64,000 bases of DNA from Fratercula arctica. Taxonomy: Eukaryota > Chordata > Aves > Charadriiformes > Alcidae. Numbering within the stretch: the stretch's first letter is position 1; every line of letters begins with the position of its first letter. Shown here one piece after another: positions 1 to 12,400 of the stretch. The notes under the pieces are model-generated. The model was given only the letters and a program-made list of their open reading frames with translations, did not search any database and was not told the DNA's origin. The stretch covers positions 130,038,889-130,102,888 of the forward strand of contig CANTUZ010000002.1 of assembly GCA_947846985.1 (NCBI GenBank), in the 5' to 3' direction. The position numbers and the translations under genes are program-made.

Positions 1-248
1 CGAATTCAAATTCCATCACATTTACTACCTAAAGATATACAAGAGTTAATTGTGGGAAAATACTCAGAACAGTAAACTGGAGGGGAAATGAGTCCAGGGA
101 AAGGCAACTTTTAATATCTTACTGAAAATATCAATTTGTTAAATAATGAATGAATGTCACAAATCAGCACTAAAGTTATTCTATATGCTAAATCTGTATA
201 TAAATCTGTGCTTAACCACTTTTGTATATTAATAAGTAGTTTACTTAC
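1..248 (-). other. TRPA1 intron 23, 5' part
   Basis: AT-rich sequence after the exon 23 donor. I see no further exon or repeat; the intron continues beyond the window. Confidence 0.85.
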
Positions 249-431
249 TAGCAAGTTCATAAGAAGGATTGGAATAAGCAAGGTGAATATAATGAGAACT
301 GTGTAACTGAGGAATGGATATGGCAATTCACTGCTTAGTAATGGATCAAGGAATGCATCATGGTAATTAATGTCTCCCAGCATCATTGCAAATGTCTTCA
401 TTACAGAAAGCAGAGGTGTGCTATACGTTTG
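249..431 (-). CDS. TRPA1: TRPA1 exon 23 (residues 897-957; pore and S6)
   Basis: Acceptor TTTTTGCAG|CAAACG and donor TTGCTA|GTAAGT; 61 codons in phase 0. It encodes the pore helix TFAMMLGDINY with selectivity Asp916, the outer pore and S6 ending PILLMNLL. Phe910 of the antagonist A-967079 site (human F909) is kept. This is the last exon in the window; no exon 24 motif (human GLAVGDIAEVQ) is found in 1-248. Confidence 0.95.
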
Positions 432-3400
432 CTGCAAAAAGAAGAAATACCAAAATCAAGAAAAAACCCGAAGAAATTTGTAAATAACCACTTGAGATTC
501 TCTAGTCAAAAACAGTATTTATAAAGATAAAAATTAACTATGTCATTCAACTAACCTGTGAACCCAAAAGGACAAAGAAACTCAGTCCAAAGGCCAGTAT
601 CAGGAAAAAGAAAACGACAGCAATCCGAATCAAAGTCCTCAAAATTTCCCAGAACATCACAACATAGATGCCATAGTTTTCAAATCTAGGCAATAAGTAA
701 ACAGAAAAGATATGCAAAATTAAATACTCGAGTTAGAGTCCCTTACAGTTAGTTACGTAAGGCAATAAGTGATCCTGATTTTCACGTGTGAAAAGAGATA
801 TTCTGCTTCTCTGAGACATTCTGAGATGGTACGAACATGTGGTACTTTCACATCCAACAGAATGCAGGTGGTCTTATTTACAGCAAGCCTAAACTACATA
901 ATCTTCTATTTTAATGCATCAGAGCAGTACTTCTTCAAGATATTATTGTTCACGAACAACTTTTACTCTCTCCATAGCTATAGCCGGTCCACTATTGTAC
1001 AACTGCTGCACTCTGAATAATAACATTAGGAAATTATCTCATTTTTTGCTGCTTTTTGAATCAGAACAACGGACAACTGGCACCATCATCCATCTAGCAG
1101 ACACGTGCCTGACTTAAAAAGTTTTTGCTTTTTATGACACTACAAAGTATGTAAAACAAGCAAACAAAAAGAAATACATTGCACAGAAGAGAAGGGAAGT
1201 AGTGCAATTTTAAGACACCTATGTTTCCAGCAACAGTATGTCATCTGGCAAGACTCTTCCATTCCTGGCTTAAAAAAACCCTACATCTCAGAACATGGGT
1301 TGCCATAAAACAGATTAAGCTACTTTTTACCCCAAATCTGAACTTGGGAATTTATGTCCTGCACCAGATTCAGGGACCAGATGACTGTTTTATGCAACAA
1401 CAGTAGCAACTGAGAAAATCATGTCGTAGGATTTTCCCCCTGAAATATTATGTGCAAGGCTGAAAAGATAAAGCTGGAAGCAAAGCAAACCTGATCTTCT
1501 CCTATTTATTTATTTATTTGGCAAAACTCCACTGAAGTCAGTGGAGCTATAGGTTGCTTTGAGAAGAGACGACCTGAATGAGTTAGAAAAATGATGAGTT
1601 CTACTGCTACACAAATGAAAAATATTCAGGCCACGGAAACAATTCATCTAGCAGAAGAAGGTTGGGCAATCATGAATTTACTTTTAACTATTCAGGTTCA
1701 ACCCCCATTTCACTGCCAGTGCACAGCAGAGAGGATATGCCCATTCATAAGTCACCTAAGGTCTGACACATGTAAGACAAGGTTTGCCAGCAGAGGCAGT
1801 ACCATAAAGATAGTCCCTCTATGACATTAAGTCTGTTTACAAACCTTATACTTAAATATCCCAACTGCAGTAAAATGATCCTGAAATTAATCAGCAAATC
1901 CCATGTTTGTCTGTCTGCCAGACCTCCTGAGGGTGACTAGTGCATATATACAGTAAGAATCAGAAGAGCGCATATATACAGTAAGAATCAGAAGAGCACA
2001 TATATAGTGTTATCATATACTGTGATCTTTATTTTCTGAACAGCTCCCAATCACCACTTTTTTTGCTGATCAGCCACACCTCCTCTCTGTGTAAGGCAGT
2101 CCTGCTCAGGCCCCAACATGTTTAATTTATTAGTCTTAAGCACTACACCCACACTATTTTTCTGTCCACCCAGCCATCCTGCAGTCCATAACTCTTGGAC
2201 GCTACTGTACCACTAACAGCATTAAAATCATTAATGACAATAAATAGACCTAATGTCAACTAAGGAAGTAATTTCATCCATTATAATTCTTTTACTGTGG
2301 TGTAGAAAAGTGGGGTGTGCCATTTAATCTGTAAAATGATATAAGAATTTACCTTCTCCCAGGTATTACTTATAAAAACAGACTTCCTTTTGCCTCTTGT
2401 AATTCATATCCTTTTTTTTCTTTTTTTAAGTGAAAGTCTATACAGTATAGTGAAACATGTTTTTAAAAAGACATATGCAGTGGGTTTGCTTACTTAACAC
2501 TAAAATAAATTGTTATTCCTTTAGTTGCCATAACACATGCTGTGATTCTCTACATGAAAAACACTGAAAACTACTTTACAGTTCATTAGGTTGAAAAGTT
2601 CCTATGGTCCTAATCCGGAAACTTGTACAGCTTGAAAAAAATAAAAATAAAAAATAGGGCTATTACACTTGGTTAGTCACAGTTTAGGATATGTAAAATA
2701 TTTGAAATTAAAAGGATTTTATTGTAAAGCATTTAAATAATTTTTACCGTTGAAGGTAAAGCAAGAAGTTCATCCAAGACAAGTATACAGCAATTGCTCC
2801 ACATTCCCACTGCAAATGAGCTGGTGTATTAATAAATAAAGAAGACACAAAAATTATGCTTGTAGTATAAATTGTCCAGTCCAGTAGATTGGAGTAATCC
2901 AACAAATATTTCAATTTCTAGGATTTAAGAGAGACAGATGCACATTTACAGGTCATGCATTATTAAAGGACTAAATTCAACACGCTATTTAAATCCTCTT
3001 CTCACTTTTAAGCTTATATAAATTGGTATTTCCCTTTTAATTAGGGAAAAATCAGATTTATTTAATATCACACAAACTGCTATGCAAGCACACTGTCTGA
3101 TTAATGTTATTTCTCTATGTATTTACCTGCTGAATGAGCTGAAATATTTCTTTGCAGATTCCCAGTAAACTCATAATTAAAACTAAACACATACACACCC
3201 TTGTGAAGTATGAGTTCTGAAACAAAAAATCAGAGCATAAAACAAATTAGAAATTATTAAATGAACATTTATTTCAGCCCTACCAACTATGTATACATTA
3301 TATTGCTAAGTTAAGAAACTCTGTTAGCTTGCTTCAAATACTTATCCCTATATAAGTTCTGTTTTACTAATATTTATTGTGTAATCCACATCATGTATAT

Positions 3401-6400
3401 TGTGCTTAAGCAATTCAAACCAAGTATGAAAGTTTAAGCACTTCCATGATAAATAGTTGCTATGCATCTTCCTTATTACTGCTACTCGAGTTTGGGAACT
3501 GAAATTGCAGTATTTATGCCACATTTTCAGTATTTTTTGCCCCTGGATCATAAAGACAAATTCTGTTGTCCATAACTTCATTATCATATTGCTGTATCTG
3601 GAATGGCAATAGAAGTCTTTGGAGAAATTGCAAGTCCCATATGTGGCTGCTCCCTTTGCTGCCTCCCTTTACAACCAGAACTTTGTTGTGAAAAGCCTTC
3701 TACTGACATAGATGACAATAGTGAATTTCCTCTTTCATAAATAACTTGTAGAGTTAATTCCCCATCTGAGGGTTCATTAATTCATAGGCAGACCACAAAT
3801 TCACTTTTCAGTGGTGCTGCAATACACATCAGCATCTACCCCCTTGTCATGTCCCTCTCTAACCTGGGTTAAGAGTAGAACTGTCATGCTGCACTCCCTA
3901 CAGAGCTGGCATTCCCCACTCCATTCCCATTACTGGGTCATTAGGACAGTGTCTCCTCCAGTGCATGACATTCCATATACACTGGTGTTGCTCTAGTCTC
4001 TCAGGCAGCACCTTCACGGCTCCTGTTCAGTGCATTGCTTCTCCACCAGCTGGCATCGTTCTTCACTGAAGGACAGGACTCGACTCCCTCTTCCAACTGT
4101 GCTTCTTCCAGCCAGTCTCTGATGATTAAAGGACCTGGGTGACACTGAGTCATTCCCGTCTGCTGTACGCAGCTCCTGTCATTCTTCTGTCTTCCACCAG
4201 GAAGGTGAGTGAGTTAGCAGAGCATGAATTCTTACAGTTCTGCTAGTTCTTCTGGCTTCTGAATCTGCATGTACTGGGCTGGTTGTGTGATTCTCCAGAC
4301 TTTTTCATATATCAGGATATCCTCATCAACCTTTTATATCCCTTGAGTTTATTTTATTTCATATTTCTACTAGCATATCCTTTTTGAGTTCCTATTTCAG
4401 TTATATGTCTTTCAGAAAAGAAGTGTAAAATATTTTTTTGCCTCTTTTTTTTTCTTGACAAATCCTTGGTTTTAGTGATAAAATCACTTATTTGAAATGG
4501 ATCATTTGAAGAGTTCACCACACAACAACAACTTGTCTCTATTAACACCAGTGTGTTACCATTTCAGGGCTAACAACACAGGTGTCTCTTCTCAGTATAT
4601 ATGACTTCATGTCGTGGAGACAGAGCTTCTCCTGCCCTTCATGTGGAGACAGAGTGTAACACTACGTATGAGTTGGATTCACAGGTTCAATACACAGCAG
4701 AACTTGCAGTTGCTTCTCTGGAAGTCTAGTACAGCTTAGGGACAGCACAGCTTTCTTAAAAGACAGAATACTGCTTAGCATTACTGCAGGAAGGAAACAT
4801 TTACAAAAAGGACATCAACCAGTCACACCAATGTCTTTCTTTTCTAAAGTCTTATTCGCCTGTAGTGGTGGACCTGGCAAGTCTAACGTCTTCGGTTGAC
4901 TATGGTGTCCTAATTATTCCAGTTCCAGCTTCTGAACAGAAGTTTGAGCTTTGTCTCTTAACAAACCCAAGGTATGTATGCAGGACAGGCTTATCCTGAG
5001 ACAGGGTTCATCATTGCCTGCTTTCCTTATGGCCCTAATTAAAGCATCATTTCCATCCAATGCATATCATAAACAAGATCAATATTCATAAATTACTAGA
5101 GTAGTCCCATGCCTGTCACAGCTGTGACTAAGAGACAAATATTCAAAAGTCACTATGATGCACATGTACTTTGCTGCCTAATCAAGTTTTTCATTTTGAG
5201 ATACCATAATCCCTAAACGGGGGTATATCATTCACATTTTAGCACAACACAATTTTTTCTATTTTTTTTCTTTTAAGTTTATTTACAGGGATTATAGGAA
5301 ACATCCAATGCACTTAAAAACCTTTCACAGAGTCTTGCATCCATATAGGACTGAATTGTGCTGTTACATTTTTCACTACTGTTGTACATGAGGTACTTAT
5401 ATAAAGACTGGCAAAAATTGTTGTGCCTTAGCCTTATAGTTTATGAGCCTAGTGAAGAAATAACTGGGCCTGCAAGGGAAAGTTCTACATAATATAGGTA
5501 AAGAAAGATGTATTTGAATACACAAAAGCACTTTCTTATTGACTGGTCTTTCTGTGTCAATTTTTAAATGTGCCACATCGTCTTATTTTGGTTGAAAATT
5601 AAAAGGACATAGAAAGCTAAAGAATTCACCATTTTCTGTCTTTTCATAATTAAATACCCATTAATCTTTTTTCTTCAACAATAAAGAAATATTCACTTCA
5701 GGGAAGAAACCATGTACCAGATGTAAAATTTTCAGAAAAGATTAAAAATAAGAAATGAGAACTGAAAATTACCTACAACAGTTGTTGCTGAATATTTAAG
5801 AATATACACTTCAATTCCATTCCTTTGAGTTGCTATATCATAAATAATTCTAGAAATTATTTAAACAATCATACCTTTTGCTATAAAAATCCTGAACATA
5901 ACTAGTAAGAAAACTCAGTACCTCATATTCTAATGGTCTTGCTTCATAGATCTCTGTTCCATTCAAAGGTCTTCCTGGCTGTATGTGAGTGACTAGAAGA
6001 GTCAGTGGGATGAGACCGAGAGAATATATTCCTAAATTCATCAGATGTGCTCGAAACCCATAAGCCATCCTTGAAAGTAAGAACGTTAAAGTTACAACAC
6101 TGAACAAATTTAGAAGACCATGCATAAACATTTCTTAAAACATCCTTTTGTGATGAACCTGTTCATTGAGCTTTATGTGGACAAAAGTATATTGGCCATT
6201 CTGAAATACTGTTTCTTTTCTTTTCAACCTGGCAATCCTATTGTATATTTTTGCACTAAAGCGGAAACAAAGACAGTAGTTGTCTTTGCTGAAAATATCA
6301 AAGAATCATTACTAAATGCTAAGCTACATTTTATATGATAACCATCAGCATATTCTAAATACGCTTATGAGAGGTTATATGGAAAAGTCATTTGCTTCAG

Positions 6401-9400
6401 TCAACACTATAAATATGTACATCTTAGTAAACAACTCTCAGTCACAACAGCCTTCATCTTGACATGCAATACTGTATTTTCTGTACTTTAAAATATACCT
6501 ACCATTTCATAAGTAAATATTCTTTACACACGGGATGACTGAGTAGCTCCATGCGATTGTGGCGCACCATGGCCTACAAAATAAGAAAGCAGAAGGATCA
6601 AACTTAGCTCATCTACCTAAGTAAAGTGCCTAAAAAAACTGGCTATCCCACCTTCTTTACTCGAATATTAGCCTACTTCTTTACTCGAATATTAGCCTAA
6701 TGAAAAGCAAAATGTCTGTAAGACATTGCAAAGTTCTTTTGTTCAAGCACTCTGGCCAAAAGCTATTACTGTCTTGCCTTCTTTGCCTACTGAGGCATCC
6801 AGCTTCTCTCCTGCTGCTCTGTGAGTCCATTTCAAGCTTTAAAAAAATTGTACAGACTATTGCCAACTACACCTGTGAGAACACCAAGCTTTTCTAGTTA
6901 CATTTAACAAGAAAATACGTATTTATTTATTATTAGACAGTATACCAAGTCTAATTGTCAACAGGAAGCCCAAAAAGTAAACAAATTAAGCCAGCAAGCT
7001 TGTTCTGTAAACATTTACCAACAAAGAATGAGAGAACAGACTGGCAATATCAAAGAACAGCAAAATTTGTTTTAGGCTCAAAGTATTTTGCAATCAGCAT
7101 ACGAAAAAGTCAGTTTTGTCAGGTTTTTCAATGCCTTACATTCCAGTGCACGGTCACTACAATGACTGGAGTATGGTTTTCTTTGATGTATTACCTGCAG
7201 TTACGGTATGTTCTCTCAAAACATTCACAGTTGTTTAAATAAACTAAGAATTTTTATATAAACCTAAAAGAAATGTTATTTATTACTTCGATTACAATAA
7301 CTTTGCTCCATACTTCATTCTAATATACATTAAATACACAGAGTTACGGGCTTTGGAGAAGAAATACTATGATGAAAAATTCAAACCTCTTGATTTTATC
7401 TAAAGCAAGACAGCATGGAATGATGTCAGAGTAAAATAAAGAACTTACATTTAAAGTGGTAAGTGGTTCATAGAAAATGTCTTCACCATCCTTTAATTTC
7501 TTGTTAAGTGTCAGGGGACACTGAAGATATCTGAAGTTATATTCAATCTGAATAATAAACATACACCAGCATTTAAATGTGATGAAACTCATAATCTAAG
7601 ACGGCGATAATGTGCTTAACTTAAAAAAGGTTATCCTTTAGAGAAAAAAAAAGGCATATCGTGTCCAAGTAATCAGAACACTGATGTATGTTGATTGACA
7701 GTGAACACATGCCATCAAGATACACATCTGTGACTGTAAGATGATTAAACAAACGGACGTTTTGAATTGTAAAATAAAAAGTACACATTTCTTAAAATAT
7801 TACAGTTTAAAAAGGTCATTCTCATAACTGTGATTTGTTTTGATGTTTACTTTGAAGAAAAGATTGTATTTAAATGTTCTATGGCTTTGATAACACAATA
7901 TAAAGAAAATGTACAGTAGCAGAAAATTTGCAAGTTTTCTGCTAATGATGCAGACACAATCAAATGTAATAATTGATAGGGTGGTTTTCAATAGGGTTTC
8001 AATAGTAATGTAACTGTGGAACATTCATGACTCCTTAGCATTGTGAAAGCAATCTACTGCAGAAGATTCTGGACAAGAAATTACAAAAAAGAAACATGTT
8101 AGACTCTGAATTATTGATGACAATAGTACTACTTATGGTAGGCATGGTTTTGATATGCATAAATAGGTATTATGTGTTCTATCACTGTTATTTTGAAATA
8201 TCCATAATCTCTGATACCCAGCTTGACTGCAAGAATTAACACAGCAAAGATAAAGTCTATAGATTGCTCGTTTAATGTTATACTTGTTAAAAGGCATAAA
8301 CACAAAGATTACAGAAACTGAACTTCAAAGTCATTTACAGCCCAAATGATAAAGTAAGATCAGTGACCTGTATTTTCTCTTAAGATCTGATAATCATTTA
8401 CAAGCGTATCTTATCCATATAAACTTGACATACACATTAAAGTATAAATATTATGTACTACCCAAACTTTCAAGTCCAAAATTATTTCATTTCAGTGTCA
8501 CAGAGGCAATAAAGAGAATTAAATCAGTGGCTTTGCTGAGAAAAAAAAAAAAGAAACTAATAGTTGAAGATGTCTAGTATGTGATGAAGTGATTTTTAAA
8601 AGTCATGGTAATACTGAGGAATTTTTTGCTAAATATATATTAAAAACACAGACTCAAATACAGTTATCAGTGAATAACTACTGAATTATTCATAAATCAA
8701 GATAAAATATTGGCTGATTTCAACTTACCAACTATAGAACTATAATTGCAACTATAGAAAATATTTAAGGGCCATTAGAATTTGTCCTGTATTAGTAGCT
8801 AAAAGCCAAGCTGATGATTTTCTAACTTAATTATTATCCATAAAATGTGCCGCTGCTAACACATAGCCAGGCACATTGTCACATATTCCATCCTAAGACC
8901 ATAATATGTACTTTCTTCATAAAACTTTTCATCCACTTACATAGAAGTCCCGACTTGTCTTTTCCTCTGAAGATTCAATTATGCAGTTGTCCAAAACCAG
9001 CTTTGCAGGTGAACAGAAAAGTGAATTAAGGTGATATAGATAACATTCATCAGAAAGCATATGTTTGTACCTGAAGAAAATGACTTTCAATTACAGCAGT
9101 CACCTAGCAAGAAGTGATGATTCACTCAGGTTTTATGGTGTATGTTTTGAAGACATAAAACTCCAGAGTTTACATGAAGGAGTTAAATAACAAAAGTATG
9201 CAGTTTACAAGGCTACATGTTAGTTTACAAGTATAAAATATGAAGTGCTTATGAAAATATATATACCAAGTCACTTCCTTTTTTAATAAAAATTTTAATA
9301 AAAAACATTTCTGTAGCATCATATTACAGTTAGGTCAGAAGGTGAAAATATCTCAAATGGTTTTGAACCCAATTCTCTTCTGACTTTCATCACTTTTATA

Positions 9401-12400
9401 CTCCTTTTTATACTACTGTTATACTCTTATAACTCCATTGACCTCAGAAAGCTAACAACTTTTTCTAAAACCAAAGAAGTTAAACTGGTCAAACTGAAGT
9501 CATCACTAAAATACAATTAAATCAATTCGTGTGTAAATATTGTTTCTAATTTATAATAATATGTATTAGTGAGGACAGCATTACAAAAACAATGGCAAAT
9601 GATGCAACCTAACTAAGGTTATTTTGTCCAGTCATTTCTCTAATATGTGCAGAAAACTCACTTTAAATGAATCAGGAAGATACTCAACCATTTCCAGCAA
9701 AGGACACTTATTGGCACTAGAATAGTGAGAGAATGTCACAACAGCTTCTTCCCATCTGCAAAAATGAGTGGATAATGGAAAATGAATTAGTTGCTTCTCT
9801 TTTAAATTAAGTACTTTTAGATTATTTTAGCTTTATTTAAGATATTATCTTGCAAATCACAATATGTAACAAGTATACGTACCAGCAATTGGAAAATCAG
9901 CTGTTTGGGGAGTAATTAACATTCTGTATGCTTCTCTAAGAATGATTCATGTTCAACTCTGTTATGAATTAAACTGAAATGCTTCTACTATGCTAAGACC
10001 TTCTAAAAAGTATGAAATCTGAACTCAAGCTGGAATCTTGGGTTACAAGATTAGGTGAATAATAATACATACAGTAAAATACAGGCAGTGTTCCTGCAAC
10101 TCTTACCAAGAGATGTGATCATTAGGCAATGGTGCAACACTTTTATTCCTGAAGTAGGGCTATGAAGTAGGGCTTCTCTATATTGTAATATAAAATATTC
10201 TAAACTGCAGCTGAACTGCCACATTTTTAAATATTTGCAACATTTAAAACAACAATTTTAAATTAAATCTCTTGCATGGCTATCAGTTGTACTCACATTT
10301 TGATTAAAATTCTGTAGCTATTGAAGCATTATGCGAAAGGCTAAAATTATATATGTAAGAAGAGGGAAGACATGGGAAGGATTACTTGTTTCTAATGGTT
10401 TCTACATGTGCTTTTTTAACAGAATCTGAATACTAATCTAATATGGCAAACAACATGCCACATATCTGATGTCCATTACAACTATGCCATTTTTTGTTTG
10501 CTCTCACTAGAACACAACACAATCTCTGGAATTTTAAAATATGTACTCAGTCTTACTTATTGAACTACAGGTTTTCAGAACTTAATCTCAGGTAAAAAAC
10601 TAAACAAAACACAATGGAAAATAAATTCAAAAAGCATTTTCTGTGTATCTTACCTTTTGTGCAAAATGACAGCAGACACTACATCTTTTCTCCTATTGTG
10701 TATTGCTTCATGGAAAAAAGAAGCTACTGCTTTGTTGAACAGAATTTTTGCACCATAGTCAAGAAGTAACCTTACTGCTTTTGCATGCCCTTCTCTTGCA
10801 GCCAGGTGCAAAGCTGTGTTCTGTGCAGAAAAGTAGTACAGCAATGCATCCATGAGAATCATTAAAAAAAAAAAAAAGAAAGAAGAACACATTTCAGTCC
10901 TTTCCCACACTGAAAAGCTATTCTCAGTTGCAAGTACTAGCAACATTACAAAGTAGAGTATTGTCACAGAGATTCTGATGGAGATTATAGACAAGTTCTT
11001 TATTCTGCCTACAGCTACAGTAGTGCTATATCTGAAGAGGAAACTCGGCTGCAGGTAAAAAAGGTCAATTCATTAATATCTTTTAGTTTTTTTAATAACA
11101 AAATGCAAGTAGGTAAAATGATGGTATCTACAGATACAGAACACCTGCATTTGATAATCAGGAGGAGAAGCATCATACATACAAACAAACCTACAAGAAA
11201 ATCTGCAGGCACAGTTTTATAAAAGGAAATTTTTTTTCTTTGGTATTTTCATAAAAGGCAATGAGTGGCTTAGGAATCAAGTCACACTGAAACCGACTTT
11301 TGAAAGCCTTCTCAACTCACCCAGACTTTTCTGAGGGAAATTAACAATTAAGCATTGGCTTCTCATTAATTTATAGAGAAGATTTGTTCCTAATCTAATA
11401 ATGGTAAATATTTTCACCACCAGTTCTCAGAGAAATTAGCAACACCTTCTGTGTCGGAAACTGAATAGTTCTTTAAAATGACCACCCTGTGTTTTCTGAT
11501 GGGGAACTCTTAGGCAGGTTCATACAAGAGGTCTCCAATCCAGAAAATGAATTCTGTCTTGACCTAACAGACACTGCATTTGTCCAAACTTCAGAGCAAG
11601 AAAGGAGCTGTATCTGTTGAACACGGCTGTGCAGAACAGATGGATTTCAAACAATATGTGAAAGAACTACGGTTGGTACTGGATTTTTTTTAATCTGTAT
11701 AAGCTCTTTAAATTTAAATTACCGATGTTTGTACTACATTGTTAATATACTTTTGCATTGTAAAGGAGGCAAGAGGGACATGTCTAACATACTCAGTATT
11801 TTATGTTTTCTATTAGGCTATTTGCATTTTTTTGTCTCCCACTTACAAGAATTGGATAACAATTTCAGCAGTCATATATTAGTCTAAGCAATAAACTTAA
11901 ATAGTCGTGAAATATAAAGACTTTAAATCTGCCACAGGAAATTAAATATTACACATGTAATGCACAGTGGAAAACTACTAATAGCATACTATTGACGTTT
12001 GGTCTAGAAGTAATAGCAGACATAAAACAAACAATGATATGTGAAGACCTACCCCTTCTTCATCCACTCTGTCAGTACACTTCACATTAGTATCCAAAAT
12101 GATCTGCATTGTGCGAGTGTATCCTCCGAAGGCAGCATGGTGCAGGGCTGTCCAGCCTTTATAATCACTTACATGTAAAATATATAAAACACATATAAAA
12201 TTAGGAATTATAAATGGAAAACCTGTTATAAATGTAAAGTAAATGTAAATGCCTCCTCCTCTGACTCAAATCTCTTTTCTTTGGCATAACTACTGCAGAG
12301 ATGTCCATGCTTTCTGTCAAGTATTATGTGATTATCAATGCGTCATTTGGAAGTAAAAGGTTCAACTCATTAACGGTATTTGGGTCTCCCTCTCTCTTTT

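Larger units (their letters stand above)
686..2747 (-). other. TRPA1 intron 21
   Basis: 2.06 kb, AT-rich. It holds a 28-bp tandem duplication (1942-2007), a (TTTA)n-like run near 1503-1519 and a short possible relic of an old repeat beside it. No other coding segment was recognised. Confidence 0.8.

Noticed and set aside
1..248. TRPA1 exon 24
   Set aside because: No in-frame sequence like the expected post-S6 segment is found; it must lie outside the window.
5875..5921. Extending TRPA1 exon 19 to the downstream donor as the main isoform
   Set aside because: It puts exon 20 (a clear S2 helix match) out of frame and meets an early stop. Kept only as an alternative splice observation.
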